Positions 28,366 through 35,687 of a stretch of 39,972 nt of DNA are shown piece after piece. The position numbers and the translations under genes are program-made. Numbering within the stretch: the first letter of the stretch is position 1; each line of letters begins with the position of its first letter. The notes under the pieces are model-generated. The model did not search any database. It saw nothing but the letters and a program-made list of their open reading frames with translations, and was not told the origin of the DNA. Source of the DNA: a virus; IMG/VR virus record IMGVR_UViG_3300017743_000036, positions 1 to 39,972 of that record. The stretch is one strand, 5' to 3'.

Positions 28366-28920
28366 TTAATCCTTCATCGACTCAGCAAACTTTTCAACAA
28401 AATCCACTAATACACTTTTTCTCAATAATCTAATAACTCTATTTTTTTCATTTTTTTCATTTTCCATCACATATGCACTATATGGTAAATATTTTTCTGC
28501 TGCAGGGTCTTTTTTTTCTACCATTCTTTCATATGTTTGTTTATTGATAATAGTGTTCCACTGTTTATCGTAATAATGAATGATAGTACTTTCTGCATTT
28601 TGAATTGTTTTATACTTACTCTTTATCATTGCATCAAATCTGGCGGTTGAAAGTGGCCATTCATCCCTGTAATTAATAATATCATTCATCATCAATATAA
28701 CCCAATAATAATTTGAATCGTCATAGTAAAGCTCGGAAATAATCTGTGGGGTCTCACCATCTTTTATTGTATATTCATAGTGACTATCGGGGTTTTGTTT
28801 AAATGCATCAACTACAATTGCTTTGTTAAATATGTTTTTTACTTTTTTGGGTTTGCCATTATAAAACATATCATAATGAATATTATTAATTTTTTCGAAC
28901 ATATACGGTGTAGTTGCCAT
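28366..28920 (-). CDS. 53: Baseplate wedge subunit gp53
   Basis: 184-aa homologue of T4 gp53 (196 aa), which clamps neighbouring wedges and carries a LysM-like fold. Signs: a YEYTIKDGETPQIISELYYD segment (LysM-like, about 47-66), followed by SNYYWVILMMNDIINYRDEW, the best conserved part of the family, then the charged C-terminal helices. Starts at ATG 28920, 1 bp after the gp48 stop, and ends 2 bp before the hub gene. No defects seen. Confidence 0.9.
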   Translation of the reverse strand: MATTPYMFEKINNIHYDMFYNGKPKKVKNIFNKAIVVDAFKQNPDSHYEYTIKDGETPQIISELYYDDSNYYWVILMMNDIINYRDEWPLSTARFDAMIKSKYKTIQNAESTIIHYYDKQWNTIINKQTYERMVEKKDPAAEKYLPYSAYVMENEKNEKNRVIRLLRKSVLVDFVEKFAESMKD

Positions 28921-28921
28921 C

Positions 28922-29755
28922 TTAATATCCCTCGTCTATATTTTTCTTGACTACCTGTTCCAATTCTAAAAATGTTAAATTCATAGAAACGTTAGTTGGT
29001 TTGCCATCAAAGAATAATCCAAATGATCCATCTCCCCCATAACTAATTTCACAAGAAGTTAATGCACAGGGTTTAAATTTGTGTAGAGTAGTCAGACTAC
29101 CATTTGCAGAAGATAATATATATTCTATTTCAAATATATCTGGAATTGTATAAAACCCCACCTTACCTTCTGCAAAATCTGGTAACATGTGTTTTCTAAA
29201 AACTTTTGTTATCTTTTCAATTTCTTGACTTTCTTTTTCGTTTTTTGCGACAAATTTATATTGAAATTGAAATTGTCTAAATTCAATACCATTGAATAAT
29301 TGATAACGAGATGCATTGGATGCAACTCCTTTTTGAAATTGTGCTCTGGCTTCGCCCAAATTATTTAATAACATATTTGAAGCTTCTCTGGTAATTGTTT
29401 CTATTCCCATACCAACCAATTCTCCAACAGATGCATCACCTTTTGCCATGATTGCACCAATACCAGAAGTCATTTCATAATTTGCAGTCTGATTCAGAGA
29501 AACATTCTCTGGTACATAGAGACTCACATTTGCAATCGCCTTCTGATCTGCAGCCTGAGTTGCCTGTTGAGTATCAGTATGTACAACTTCTTTTTTGGTG
29601 ACAGCACGATAATTGATAAAACTATGCAATTCCCCGTCCATTTGACCCAAATCTAAGGGATATTTAAATCCTGGCGCTCCAGTAGAGGCATATTTGTTAT
29701 TAGATTTTTGCTGCATAACTTTTGCAGGCCCATCATTAAAGTTTAGACTTACCAT
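28922..29755 (-). CDS. 48: Baseplate tail-tube cap protein gp48
   Basis: 277-aa protein of the gp48/gp54 type, which caps the hub and nucleates tail-tube polymerisation; the fold is related to the tail-tube subunit gp19. Signs: a FRQFQFQYKFVAKNEKESQE segment, KVFRKHMLPDF, a GFYTIPDIFEIEYIL strand and FKPCALTSCEISYGGDGS followed by a predicted closing strand NVSMNLTFLELE. T4 gp48 is longer (364 aa). First gene of the left-going late operon: ATG at 29755, AGGAG ribosome site, exact late promoter 25 bp upstream. gp48 rather than gp54 is chosen because a separate gp54-like gene lies at 30881. Confidence 0.8.
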   Translation of the reverse strand: MVSLNFNDGPAKVMQQKSNNKYASTGAPGFKYPLDLGQMDGELHSFINYRAVTKKEVVHTDTQQATQAADQKAIANVSLYVPENVSLNQTANYEMTSGIGAIMAKGDASVGELVGMGIETITREASNMLLNNLGEARAQFQKGVASNASRYQLFNGIEFRQFQFQYKFVAKNEKESQEIEKITKVFRKHMLPDFAEGKVGFYTIPDIFEIEYILSSANGSLTTLHKFKPCALTSCEISYGGDGSFGLFFDGKPTNVSMNLTFLELEQVVKKNIDEGY

Positions 29756-29780
29756 CTTGAGCTCCTAAATAGTATAATTA

Positions 29781-29788
29781 TATTTATA
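29781..29788 (-). promoter_or_regulatory. T4-type late promoter for the gp48 operon
   Basis: Minus strand reads TATAAATA, 25 bp before the gp48 ATG, within the 56-bp divergent gap between gp48 and gp4. It faces left and heads the long baseplate operon. Confidence 0.8.
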
Positions 29789-29811
29789 ATACATTATTAA
29801 GGATTTGAATT

Positions 29812-30255
29812 TTGCACAAAAGATTCACATATAAAGGTAAGTTCAAACCAATAAATCCCCACAAATACGCTGGTGACGTAAAAAATATTGTATTTCGTTC
29901 ACTATGGGAACGTAGATTCATGAAATATTGTGACACAAATAGAAATGTTATTGCATGGAACAGTGAAGAAGTAGTAATACCATACAAATCGCCAATCGAT
30001 GGAAAATATCATAGATATTATCCAGACTTTTTAATAAGAATAAAGTCATCAAATGACACAAAAAAGACGATATTGATAGAAGTCAAACCGAAAAAAGAAA
30101 CAAGGCCTCCCAAAAAAAGAAAAAAGACTGTTAGATATCTACAAGAAGTAAAAACGTGGGGAGTAAATGAGGCAAAATGGAAAGCTGCAGAAGAATATTG
30201 TAAAGACCGTAAGTGGGAATTTAAGATTCTTACAGAAGATCATCTTTTGCCCTGA
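29812..30255 (+). CDS. 4: Head completion nuclease gp4
   Basis: 147-aa homologue of T4 gp4 (150 aa), which acts on filled heads before tail joining. The sequence has a TnsA/PD-(D/E)xK-like layout: FRSLWERRFMKYCD with Glu33, WNSEEVVIPY, YYPDFLI with Asp72, and ILIEVKPKKE with Glu90-x-Lys92. A basic KPKKETRPPKKRKK stretch (92-105) may touch DNA. The start is TTG at 29812: an AAGGA ribosome site lies 8 nt upstream and no in-frame ATG exists before residue 37, which would cut off the conserved FKPINPHKYAGD segment. First gene of the right-going group. A TATAAT hexamer at 29785-29790 is the only visible promoter hint for it. Confidence 0.88.
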   Translation: MHKRFTYKGKFKPINPHKYAGDVKNIVFRSLWERRFMKYCDTNRNVIAWNSEEVVIPYKSPIDGKYHRYYPDFLIRIKSSNDTKKTILIEVKPKKETRPPKKRKKTVRYLQEVKTWGVNEAKWKAAEEYCKDRKWEFKILTEDHLLP

Positions 30256-30264
30256 TATTTTAAT

Positions 30265-30272
30265 TATAAATA
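30265..30272 (+). promoter_or_regulatory. T4-type late promoter
   Basis: Exact TATAAATA between gp4 and the next gene, 18 bp before the ATG at 30291, followed by a GAGG ribosome site at 30282. Confidence 0.7.
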
Positions 30273-30290
30273 GTCTAAAACGAGGTTTAT

Positions 30291-30869
30291 ATGGCGAATT
30301 TTGATGTACTAATCAATCGAATGCTGCGTTCTGGTGTAAAACCAAATACAAATGCAGCAAGAGAATGGTTTAGAAAAAAAATTAGAGAGACTAGAGTGAA
30401 TAGACAAAAATTGTTGTCTGATTCTAATAGGAGTTCATCAACTCCTACTATTGGTCGCATGTATTGTTATTCTTATAATCCAAAACATGCAAAAACATTA
30501 CCATATTATGATGAATTTCCTTTAATTTTTGTCGTAGAAAGGTTTAGTGGTGGATTCTTAGGTATTAATTTGCACTATGTACCACCAAGAACAAGAATTA
30601 TACTTATGGAAGCACTTACTGATATTGCAAATAATAAAAAATATGATGAAACAACTAGACTTATGTTGTCATATAGAGCATTAAAACAACTTTCCAAATT
30701 TAATGTTGTAAAACCATGCATCAAAAAGTATTTGTTTAGTCAAGTAAGAAGTAAATTTGTAAAAATAGATGCAAATGAATGGGATCTTGCAATATTTTTA
30801 CCAGTACAGAAATTTAAAAAGGCTGCACCATCAACTGTATGGTCGCAATCCGCTTTAAAAAGTAGATAA
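30291..30869 (+). CDS. Conserved T4-like phage protein of unknown function
   Basis: 192-aa protein of unproven role. The pattern GRMYCYSYNPKHAKTLPYYD, FPLIFVVE, FLGINLHYVPPRTRIILMEA, TRLMLSYRALK, VKPCIKKYL and EWDLAIFLP is one I recall from proteins of many T4-like phages near gp4 and baseplate genes, where names vary. The N-terminal 50 residues are basic and Ser-rich (REWFRKKIRE, SDSNRSSSTP), so it may touch DNA or another virion part. No signal peptide or membrane segment. Preceded by its own late promoter and followed after 11 bp by the gp54-like gene, so a late structural or assembly protein is likely; gp2 or gp28 counterparts were considered but not supported by anything seen. Confidence 0.75.
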   Translation: MANFDVLINRMLRSGVKPNTNAAREWFRKKIRETRVNRQKLLSDSNRSSSTPTIGRMYCYSYNPKHAKTLPYYDEFPLIFVVERFSGGFLGINLHYVPPRTRIILMEALTDIANNKKYDETTRLMLSYRALKQLSKFNVVKPCIKKYLFSQVRSKFVKIDANEWDLAIFLPVQKFKKAAPSTVWSQSALKSR

Positions 30870-30880
30870 GAGGAATTTAA

Positions 30881-31807
30881 ATGTATAAGCCTGGATTTAG
30901 TGTAGAAGATTTTCGTAATGGTATTGCGCGTACTGGATTATCCAGAGCAAATAAATATGTGTTGAAAATATCTCCCCCGCCCAAGTTGGTTGGTAAACTA
31001 GAAAGTAGAAATCTAGAAGAAATATTTCTTAGAATTGACACAGTAGAATTGCCCGGCAAATCTCTTGCAACTTCAGAGGTTAAGTACTATGGGCCCCCAA
31101 GAAAATCTCCATATGGAATGACATATGAAGATTTAAATTGCACACTTATGTTGTCTGCAAATATACGTGAAAGATATATTTTCAGTCAATGGATGAATGC
31201 GATATACGATTATGAAACTGCAAGACTAGAATATTTTGAGAACTATACGACAGACTTAGAATTTATAACTTACAGTGAAGATGGAAACCCGTTAGCTACT
31301 ACAAAGTTTGAAGAGGCATACCCATTGTCTATTGGTGCGATTAATTTTGCATATTCAAACGAAGATGTTGCAAGGATGCCACTAACATTCGCATATAGAA
31401 AGTGGGTAGAAACCGCGCCAGTTAAATTGAGTGGTGCGGTATCTCCATACGGTAGTCTTGCAAACGCACAGCAGTATTTATCATCAGAAGAATATGGAAA
31501 TTCTTTTGAAAGATTTATTAATCAAGCCGAATCAAGTAGTCCATTCGGACAGATAGCTTCGGGATTTGCAAAACTAGGTGGGGTGGATGCATCATTAAAT
31601 TCCGTAGTAAATAACATGAGTAGTATACTAAACGAACCATTTAGTGCAGTACAAGACTTTGGTAACAAGATAACTGCATCATTAAACGAACCATTTAAAG
31701 AATTTGGTAATTTACAAAATAGAATTAGTCAATTTAATCCAGTTAGTAGATTACAAAGTCAAGCGAACAATTTTGTCAAGAAAAGATTTGGTGGACTTTT
31801 CGGATAA
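30881..31807 (+). CDS. 54: gp54-like baseplate tail-tube initiator
   Basis: 308-aa protein near the length of T4 gp54 (320 aa), which together with gp48 starts tail-tube growth. The first about 190 residues have a tail-tube-like pattern: NKYVLKISPPP, IFLRIDTVELPGKSLATSEV, YYGPPRKSPYGMTYEDLNCT, ERYIFSQWMNAIYD, and a late AINFAYSNEDVARMPLTFAY strand pair. The C-terminal about 100 residues are helical and low in conserved motifs, with an 18-residue duplicated unit starting LNEPF (see repeat). AAGAGGA ribosome site 6 nt before ATG. Placed across the divergent gap from gp48. A second tube-related role is possible; fold-level call is good, the symbol moderate. Confidence 0.65.
   Translation: MYKPGFSVEDFRNGIARTGLSRANKYVLKISPPPKLVGKLESRNLEEIFLRIDTVELPGKSLATSEVKYYGPPRKSPYGMTYEDLNCTLMLSANIRERYIFSQWMNAIYDYETARLEYFENYTTDLEFITYSEDGNPLATTKFEEAYPLSIGAINFAYSNEDVARMPLTFAYRKWVETAPVKLSGAVSPYGSLANAQQYLSSEEYGNSFERFINQAESSSPFGQIASGFAKLGGVDASLNSVVNNMSSILNEPFSAVQDFGNKITASLNEPFKEFGNLQNRISQFNPVSRLQSQANNFVKKRFGGLFG
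31629..31697 (+). repeat. In-frame short direct repeat in the gp54-like C-terminus
   Basis: The 15-mer TAAACGAACCATTTA occurs at 31629 and again at 31683, 54 bp (18 codons) apart. Each encodes LNEPF and is followed by a phenylalanine-glycine-asparagine codon run, so an 18-residue unit appears duplicated. Confidence 0.75.
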
Positions 31808-31810
31808 ATA
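31803..31810 (+). promoter_or_regulatory. Possible late promoter (GATAAATA) before gp26
   Basis: GATAAATA differs by one base from the late consensus and overlaps the gp54-like stop codon, 25 bp before the gp26 ATG, with a GAGGAG ribosome site between. Confidence 0.4.
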
Positions 31811-31835
31811 TAATTATTGAATTGAGGAGTATAGA

Positions 31836-32573
31836 ATGTCTTTACCTATTATTAACCAACCAACATATGAGTTGACTTTACCATCAACAAATAAAACATT
31901 AAGATTTAGACCTTTTTTGGTAAAAGAAGAAAAAATTCTTTTAATGGCCCAAGAGGGGGGAGATATCGATGAACAGATTGAATCAGTAAAACAGATAGTA
32001 AGAAATTGTATTGTTTCTGATACTAATGTAGATACTATGTCAACATTTGATATTGAATATCTTTTTATTAAAATTCGTAGTAAATCTGTCGGAAATATTA
32101 TTAATCTAAATTATAAATTTGATAACTGCACAGCAGAGTTAAATGATGATAGTACTGTACCAAGAATTTGCGAAGTACCATTTGAATTAGACTTAGATGA
32201 AGTAGTAGTTAAAACCGAAGGAGAGCACAATAACATTATCAACATAACCGACGATGTTGGTGTTGTGATGAAATATCCAGATTTTAAATTATTAAGTAAA
32301 ATCGCATCAATGAATAATTATGATGAACTAATTGATGTTGTTGGTAATTGTGTAAAAATGATTTTTATGGGAGATGAAACATATGACCCCAGTGAATATA
32401 AATCAGAAGAATTGAGAAATTTCTTTGAGAGTTTGAGTCAGGAACAATTTCAAAAAGTTAGTAATTTTTTTGAAACAATGCCACAAACAATGGCAAATGT
32501 TCGTATACAATGTAAAAAATGCGGAAAGATGGAAAATATTGAATTAAAAGGTATATCGGATTTTTTCGAATAA
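31836..32573 (+). CDS. 26: gp26-like baseplate hub/tail assembly protein
   Basis: 245-aa protein of the T4 gp26/gp51 type (T4 gp26 208 aa, gp51 249 aa), needed to assemble the hub. N-terminus: YELTLPSTNKTLRFRPFLVK, EEKILLMAQEG and IKQIVRNCI-like segment (VKQIVRNCIV). The middle has DIEYLFIKIRSKSVGNII. The C-terminus has a CKKCGKMENIELKGISDFF segment, where the CxxC resembles half of a zinc ribbon; a second Cys pair is not evident (Cys107 and Cys118 are distant). The last codons are GAT TTT TTC GAA TAA, and the T run forms a slippery heptamer for a -1 frameshift. In many phages the gene just before the tape measure encodes a G/GT-type chaperone; this gene fits that place. Confidence 0.8.
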   Translation: MSLPIINQPTYELTLPSTNKTLRFRPFLVKEEKILLMAQEGGDIDEQIESVKQIVRNCIVSDTNVDTMSTFDIEYLFIKIRSKSVGNIINLNYKFDNCTAELNDDSTVPRICEVPFELDLDEVVVKTEGEHNNIINITDDVGVVMKYPDFKLLSKIASMNNYDELIDVVGNCVKMIFMGDETYDPSEYKSEELRNFFESLSQEQFQKVSNFFETMPQTMANVRIQCKKCGKMENIELKGISDFFE

Positions 32574-32743
32574 CTTTATATCATGAAAGTTTGGGGTCTC
32601 TCTACCAAACAAATTTTTCTCTTATGCAATATCATAAATATAGTTTAACAGAACTAGAAAATATGATTCCTTGGGAACGTGAAATATATGTATCGTTATT
32701 AGTTAACTATTTGCGTGAACAAGAACAGAAACAAAAAGGCTAG
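31836..32743 (+). CDS. Predicted -1 frameshift product gp26-T (302 aa)
   Basis: Reading the zero frame to 32567 and then the -1 frame from 32567 gives 244 + 58 residues ending at TAG 32741-32743. The extension runs RITLYHESLGSLYQTNFSLM then QYHKYSLTELENMIPWEREI then YVSLLVNYLREQEQKQKG. The -1 frame has no stop between the slip site and the internal ATG at 32624, and the part before that ATG already has the look of the extension (YQTNFSLMQYHKYSL), suggesting it is translated as a fusion. The layout equals the tail assembly chaperone pair of lambda (G and GT), where the short form is in excess and the T part binds the tape measure. No experiment supports it here. Confidence 0.6.
32546..32591 (+). 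promoter_or_regulatory. Programmed -1 frameshift signal
   Basis: Slippery heptamer T-TTT-TTC in the zero frame at 32561-32567. An AAAAGG Shine-Dalgarno-like stretch at 32546-32551 ends 9 nt upstream, a spacing that stimulates -1 shifts in bacteria (as in dnaX). Four nt downstream, AACTTT (32572-32577) can pair with AAAGTT (32586-32591) around an 8-nt loop. The zero-frame stop lies at the stem base. The stem is short and AT-rich. Confidence 0.55.
32624..32743 (+). CDS. Small ORF with WEREIY motif (T-part, possible independent start)
   Basis: 39-aa frame from ATG 32624 with tail-chaperone-like sequence YSLTELENMIPWEREIYVSL. No good ribosome site precedes the ATG (CAAATTTTTCTCTT), which favours expression as the -1 frameshift extension of gp26 over independent translation. 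Annotations of related phages may list such a small ORF separately, possibly as a gp51-type hub assembly protein. It ends 8 bp before the next gene. Confidence 0.5.
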   Translation: MQYHKYSLTELENMIPWEREIYVSLLVNYLREQEQKQKG

Positions 32744-32751
32744 AGGATAAT

Positions 32752-33000
32752 ATGGAAATGACAGAAAACAGAGATAATAAATATCAAAATTGGATCGATT
32801 TGGCAAAGGCCGTCGATTCGTGGAGAATCTTTCCAAGACTTTTTATTACGACATACATTTATTTACTGTATGCAGTAGTAAATTGGTTCATGACATTAGA
32901 CACACCAAATTTAGAACAATCTGGTTTGGTTAGTATCGTTGTCGGTGCCGGTGCTGCATGGTTTGGATTATATTTGGGTTCAAGTAAAAAGGCTGAATAA
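32752..33000 (+). CDS. Small two-helix membrane protein (holin-like candidate)
   Basis: 82-aa protein. A charged N-terminus (1-25) is followed by a hydrophobic helix (about 27-47, LFITTYIYLLYAVVNWFM), a short polar hairpin with Asp and Pro, and a second helix (about 57-77, GLVSIVVGAGAAWFGLYLG), then a short Lys/Glu tail. Size and two-helix hairpin fit class II-type holins, but proteins of this kind in marine phages are mostly listed as unknown. AGAGGA ribosome site before ATG. The stop overlaps the tape-measure start (TAATG), so the two are translationally coupled. That coupling might instead suggest a role in tail assembly or in inserting the tape measure during infection. Function unproven. 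Confidence 0.75.
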   Translation: MEMTENRDNKYQNWIDLAKAVDSWRIFPRLFITTYIYLLYAVVNWFMTLDTPNLEQSGLVSIVVGAGAAWFGLYLGSSKKAE

Positions 33001-35543
33001 TGGCAACTTTAGATTCCGTAATAGAAAATATTAATAGTTTTAATAATACAGGACAACTATCACAGGCACTAGAAAGTGTCTCTGATAGTTTAGAAACTGG
33101 TACTGGTGTCACTGCACTTGGTGAAATTTCACAACTCATCAAAACACAAGGTGATATGTCTGTTAAGGAATTAAAACGTTCAAGAGAAGATTTAGCATCT
33201 CTTAAAGATAAAGTATTAACATCTGATAGAATTGCAGAAAAAGATAGAAGTAATATTCTAACTCTTATTCAAAATCAAGAAGATGTAATTAATCAAAATA
33301 CTACATTATCAAAAAGAGCTGCAGAGTTTGTCCAAGAAAATATTAAAGAAAAAATACCAGACATTGCTGGTGTTGCAGCAGGGGTACTTTCGGAGAGTCC
33401 AGCGGCCGCTCTTGGTGTTAAGTTTATTGGTGATAAAATCCAAGAGAGTAGAGAAAGAAAAAGAAAAGAAAGAGAAGAAAGAGCTGCAAGATTGCAGAGA
33501 ATTGCAGACGAAGAAGATAGGCATAATAGAGAATTAGAAGTACTACGTGGACAAATAACTAACGAAGAAACTCTTTCTAAAGTCAATATGACTCAACAGG
33601 AAGCTGCAGATATTGCAAAACAAAATGGGATGGATTATCAAGATTATATCAATGACTTAAAAAATCAATTGATTGAACAATCCAAACTACAGAAACAACA
33701 AAAAGATGTTCAAGAAGCAAAATTAAAAGAAACTGAAGAACTAAAAGATAAATTTGGTTTTGATCAAAGTGGGGCCCCAGTAACAGAAAGTCCTATTGGG
33801 CCTGGCAATCCATCTACCCCATCAGAACCACTAGAAACATTATCTGATGGTGGTGGCGAACCATACCTTGCAGAAATTAGAGACTTGTTAAAATTTATGT
33901 CAAGTCCAGATACAGTGACTCCATTTGACATAGAAAATAGTAGAGAAGAACGTAGATTTCAAAAAGATTTGGCCGCAAAAGAAGAGGCAGTAATTGAACA
34001 ATTAGAAATCCAAACTGATTTATTAGAGAAAATTCATAAAGAACAAAATGATGACTTAAAAGAAAATATCATTGCAAACATGGCAGGCAGTATTGGTGGC
34101 AAATTAAGTGGTTTTGCCTCTATGATTGGTGGTAGTGTTGCAGGCGCATTAGGACTTGGTGGTCTTGGCGGTGCGTTAGGACTTGGCGGAAAGAGTGCGA
34201 AGGCAGGCAAAACTGCAGGCAGGGCTGCAAAGGCAGGAAAACTTGGTAGACTTGCAAAGATAGGTAAGATTGCAAAAACTGGTGGTATTGCGGCACTAGG
34301 TGCAACTGCAGCAAGTGCATTAGTTGGTGGTGCTACAAAACTAGGAAAAACTGTAGTTGGTGCTGGTAGTGCATTAATGGGGGGTGTTAAAAGAGTTGCT
34401 GGTTCTGTTGGAGAGATGGCAGGAAGGGCGACAACCAATCTTGGTGAATCTATAGGTAAGGTTGCATCATCTGCAACTGGTATTGCAAAAGCAACTCCAG
34501 AACCAAAAGCACTCACGAATGTAGCAGATGCAATTACTAAAACTGGGCCTGATATGATTGATGGTAAAATTGCATCCCCCAAAGTTACACCAACCCCCAA
34601 AGTTTCTACTCCACCAAAACTACCAAAGGCCGCCGGTGCGTTAGATACTGCGAAAGGTGCATTAAAAAATGTAACTGCACCAGTTGTTAAACTAAAGGAT
34701 GGTGCGGCCAAATCAGTTGCTGGTGCATTAGATAAAACCATTGCAAAAAAGATTCTTGCATCAAAAGGTGCAAAGTTACTTGCAAAGGCAATCCCAGGCA
34801 TAGGTATGGCCGCAGGAGGATTATTTGCACTCAACTCATTATTTAAAGGTGACTTTGTTGGTGCAGCTGCGGAAGCGGGAGGAATATTCCTTCCATCTGT
34901 TGCAGGGGCCCCATTAGATGCAGGGATTATGGCAAGAGAAACATATAATCAAATGTTTGGTACAGAAGATAATCCATTTCCACTCGAAGGAGATATGATT
35001 AAACAACCTGATGTTGCAAAAAGTCGTATGGGTCAACTAAAGGATATGGCATTAGAGGTTATTGGAGTTGGACAGGAAGAACTAGATAAACAAGGAAAAA
35101 TACAGGCATTGCAAAAAGAAATAACTGATGCCGAAGATAGAATTACAAGGTCTACTGGCGGAGAGAATGTATATTATGGTAGAGATTCCAAAGGAATTGA
35201 AAAAGACCAAGCTTCTATTGCTGCAAAACAGGCAGAAATTAATTCTTTATCAGTCTCATCTGGTGAAACATCAACATCCCCAGACTTGAGTGGTGGTTCT
35301 GCAACTGAACAAATGAGTATGAATTCTGAAAGAGCCAATTTAAACCAAGAAATGAACAACATGATGCGACAAGAGGCGATAACTAGAAATACACCATCCA
35401 ATACTGGTGGAACCGCAAATGTTGTTAATGCGCCTCAACAAAATATCAATGCATCAAAGACAACAATTGTACAACAACCGCACGTTAGAAATCCAGACCC
35501 ATCAATTGGGTTTGCTCAACGTGGATTACAAGGAGCAGTATAA
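33000..35543 (+). CDS. 29: Tape-measure / gp29-like tail protein
   Basis: 847-aa protein next to the chaperone-like gp26, the standard place of a tape measure; T4 gp29 (590 aa) sets tail length inside the tube. Residues 1-115 are helical; 148-182 and 220-250 are highly charged coiled coil (RERKRKEREERAARLQR; KLQKQQKDVQEAKLKETEEL). A Pro-rich linker follows (261-277). Residues about 360-480 are Gly/Ala/Lys-rich (GALGLGGLGGALGLGG), and about 600-655 hydrophobic (IPGIGMAAGGLFALNSLF), typical of tape-measure segments that may enter the membrane. The C-terminal 150 residues are polar. At about 0.15 nm per residue the length would suggest a tail of about 125 nm. No recognisable peptidase motif. Sequence homology to gp29 is not evident; the role is inferred. 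Confidence 0.65.
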   Translation: MATLDSVIENINSFNNTGQLSQALESVSDSLETGTGVTALGEISQLIKTQGDMSVKELKRSREDLASLKDKVLTSDRIAEKDRSNILTLIQNQEDVINQNTTLSKRAAEFVQENIKEKIPDIAGVAAGVLSESPAAALGVKFIGDKIQESRERKRKEREERAARLQRIADEEDRHNRELEVLRGQITNEETLSKVNMTQQEAADIAKQNGMDYQDYINDLKNQLIEQSKLQKQQKDVQEAKLKETEELKDKFGFDQSGAPVTESPIGPGNPSTPSEPLETLSDGGGEPYLAEIRDLLKFMSSPDTVTPFDIENSREERRFQKDLAAKEEAVIEQLEIQTDLLEKIHKEQNDDLKENIIANMAGSIGGKLSGFASMIGGSVAGALGLGGLGGALGLGGKSAKAGKTAGRAAKAGKLGRLAKIGKIAKTGGIAALGATAASALVGGATKLGKTVVGAGSALMGGVKRVAGSVGEMAGRATTNLGESIGKVASSATGIAKATPEPKALTNVADAITKTGPDMIDGKIASPKVTPTPKVSTPPKLPKAAGALDTAKGALKNVTAPVVKLKDGAAKSVAGALDKTIAKKILASKGAKLLAKAIPGIGMAAGGLFALNSLFKGDFVGAAAEAGGIFLPSVAGAPLDAGIMARETYNQMFGTEDNPFPLEGDMIKQPDVAKSRMGQLKDMALEVIGVGQEELDKQGKIQALQKEITDAEDRITRSTGGENVYYGRDSKGIEKDQASIAAKQAEINSLSVSSGETSTSPDLSGGSATEQMSMNSERANLNQEMNNMMRQEAITRNTPSNTGGTANVVNAPQQNINASKTTIVQQPHVRNPDPSIGFAQRGLQGAV

Positions 35544-35687
35544 ATGAAAAAAATAATTAGTAGATTAACAAAAGAAAAAGAAGCAATTTGTATCATTGCT
35601 GGTATTGCAGTATTACTAACACCAACTAGTTTAATTGGTTGGGGGTTAATTCTGTATGGCGCATACAATGTCTTTATGGATAGATGA
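35544..35687 (+). CDS. Small single-helix membrane peptide
   Basis: 47-aa frame starting directly after the tape-measure stop, with AGGAG (35530-35534) 9 nt before the ATG. A basic N-terminus (MKKIISRLTKEKE) is followed by a hydrophobic stretch with a central Pro-Thr (AICIIAGIAVLLTPTSLIGW, GLILYGAY) and a short polar end. Small size and one or two tight helices suggest a membrane peptide, for example a lysis or envelope accessory; nothing more can be said. It overlaps the next tiny ORF by ATGA. Confidence 0.55.
   Translation: MKKIISRLTKEKEAICIIAGIAVLLTPTSLIGWGLILYGAYNVFMDR

Noticed and set aside
32633-32640. CATAAATA resembling a late promoter before the small membrane protein gene
   Set aside because: It lies inside the frameshift extension, more than 110 bp from the next start; likely chance in AT-rich DNA.
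32583-32651. 22-codon frame starting ATG AAA GTT TGG after gp26
   Set aside because: Very short, no ribosome site, and in a different frame from the WEREIY-containing frame that looks coding.
34034-34834. 266-codon open frame on the minus strand
   Set aside because: It lies opposite the Gly/Ala-rich part of the tape-measure gene, where GC-richer codons leave the antisense frame open; its product is Pro/Ala-rich low complexity with no ribosome site.
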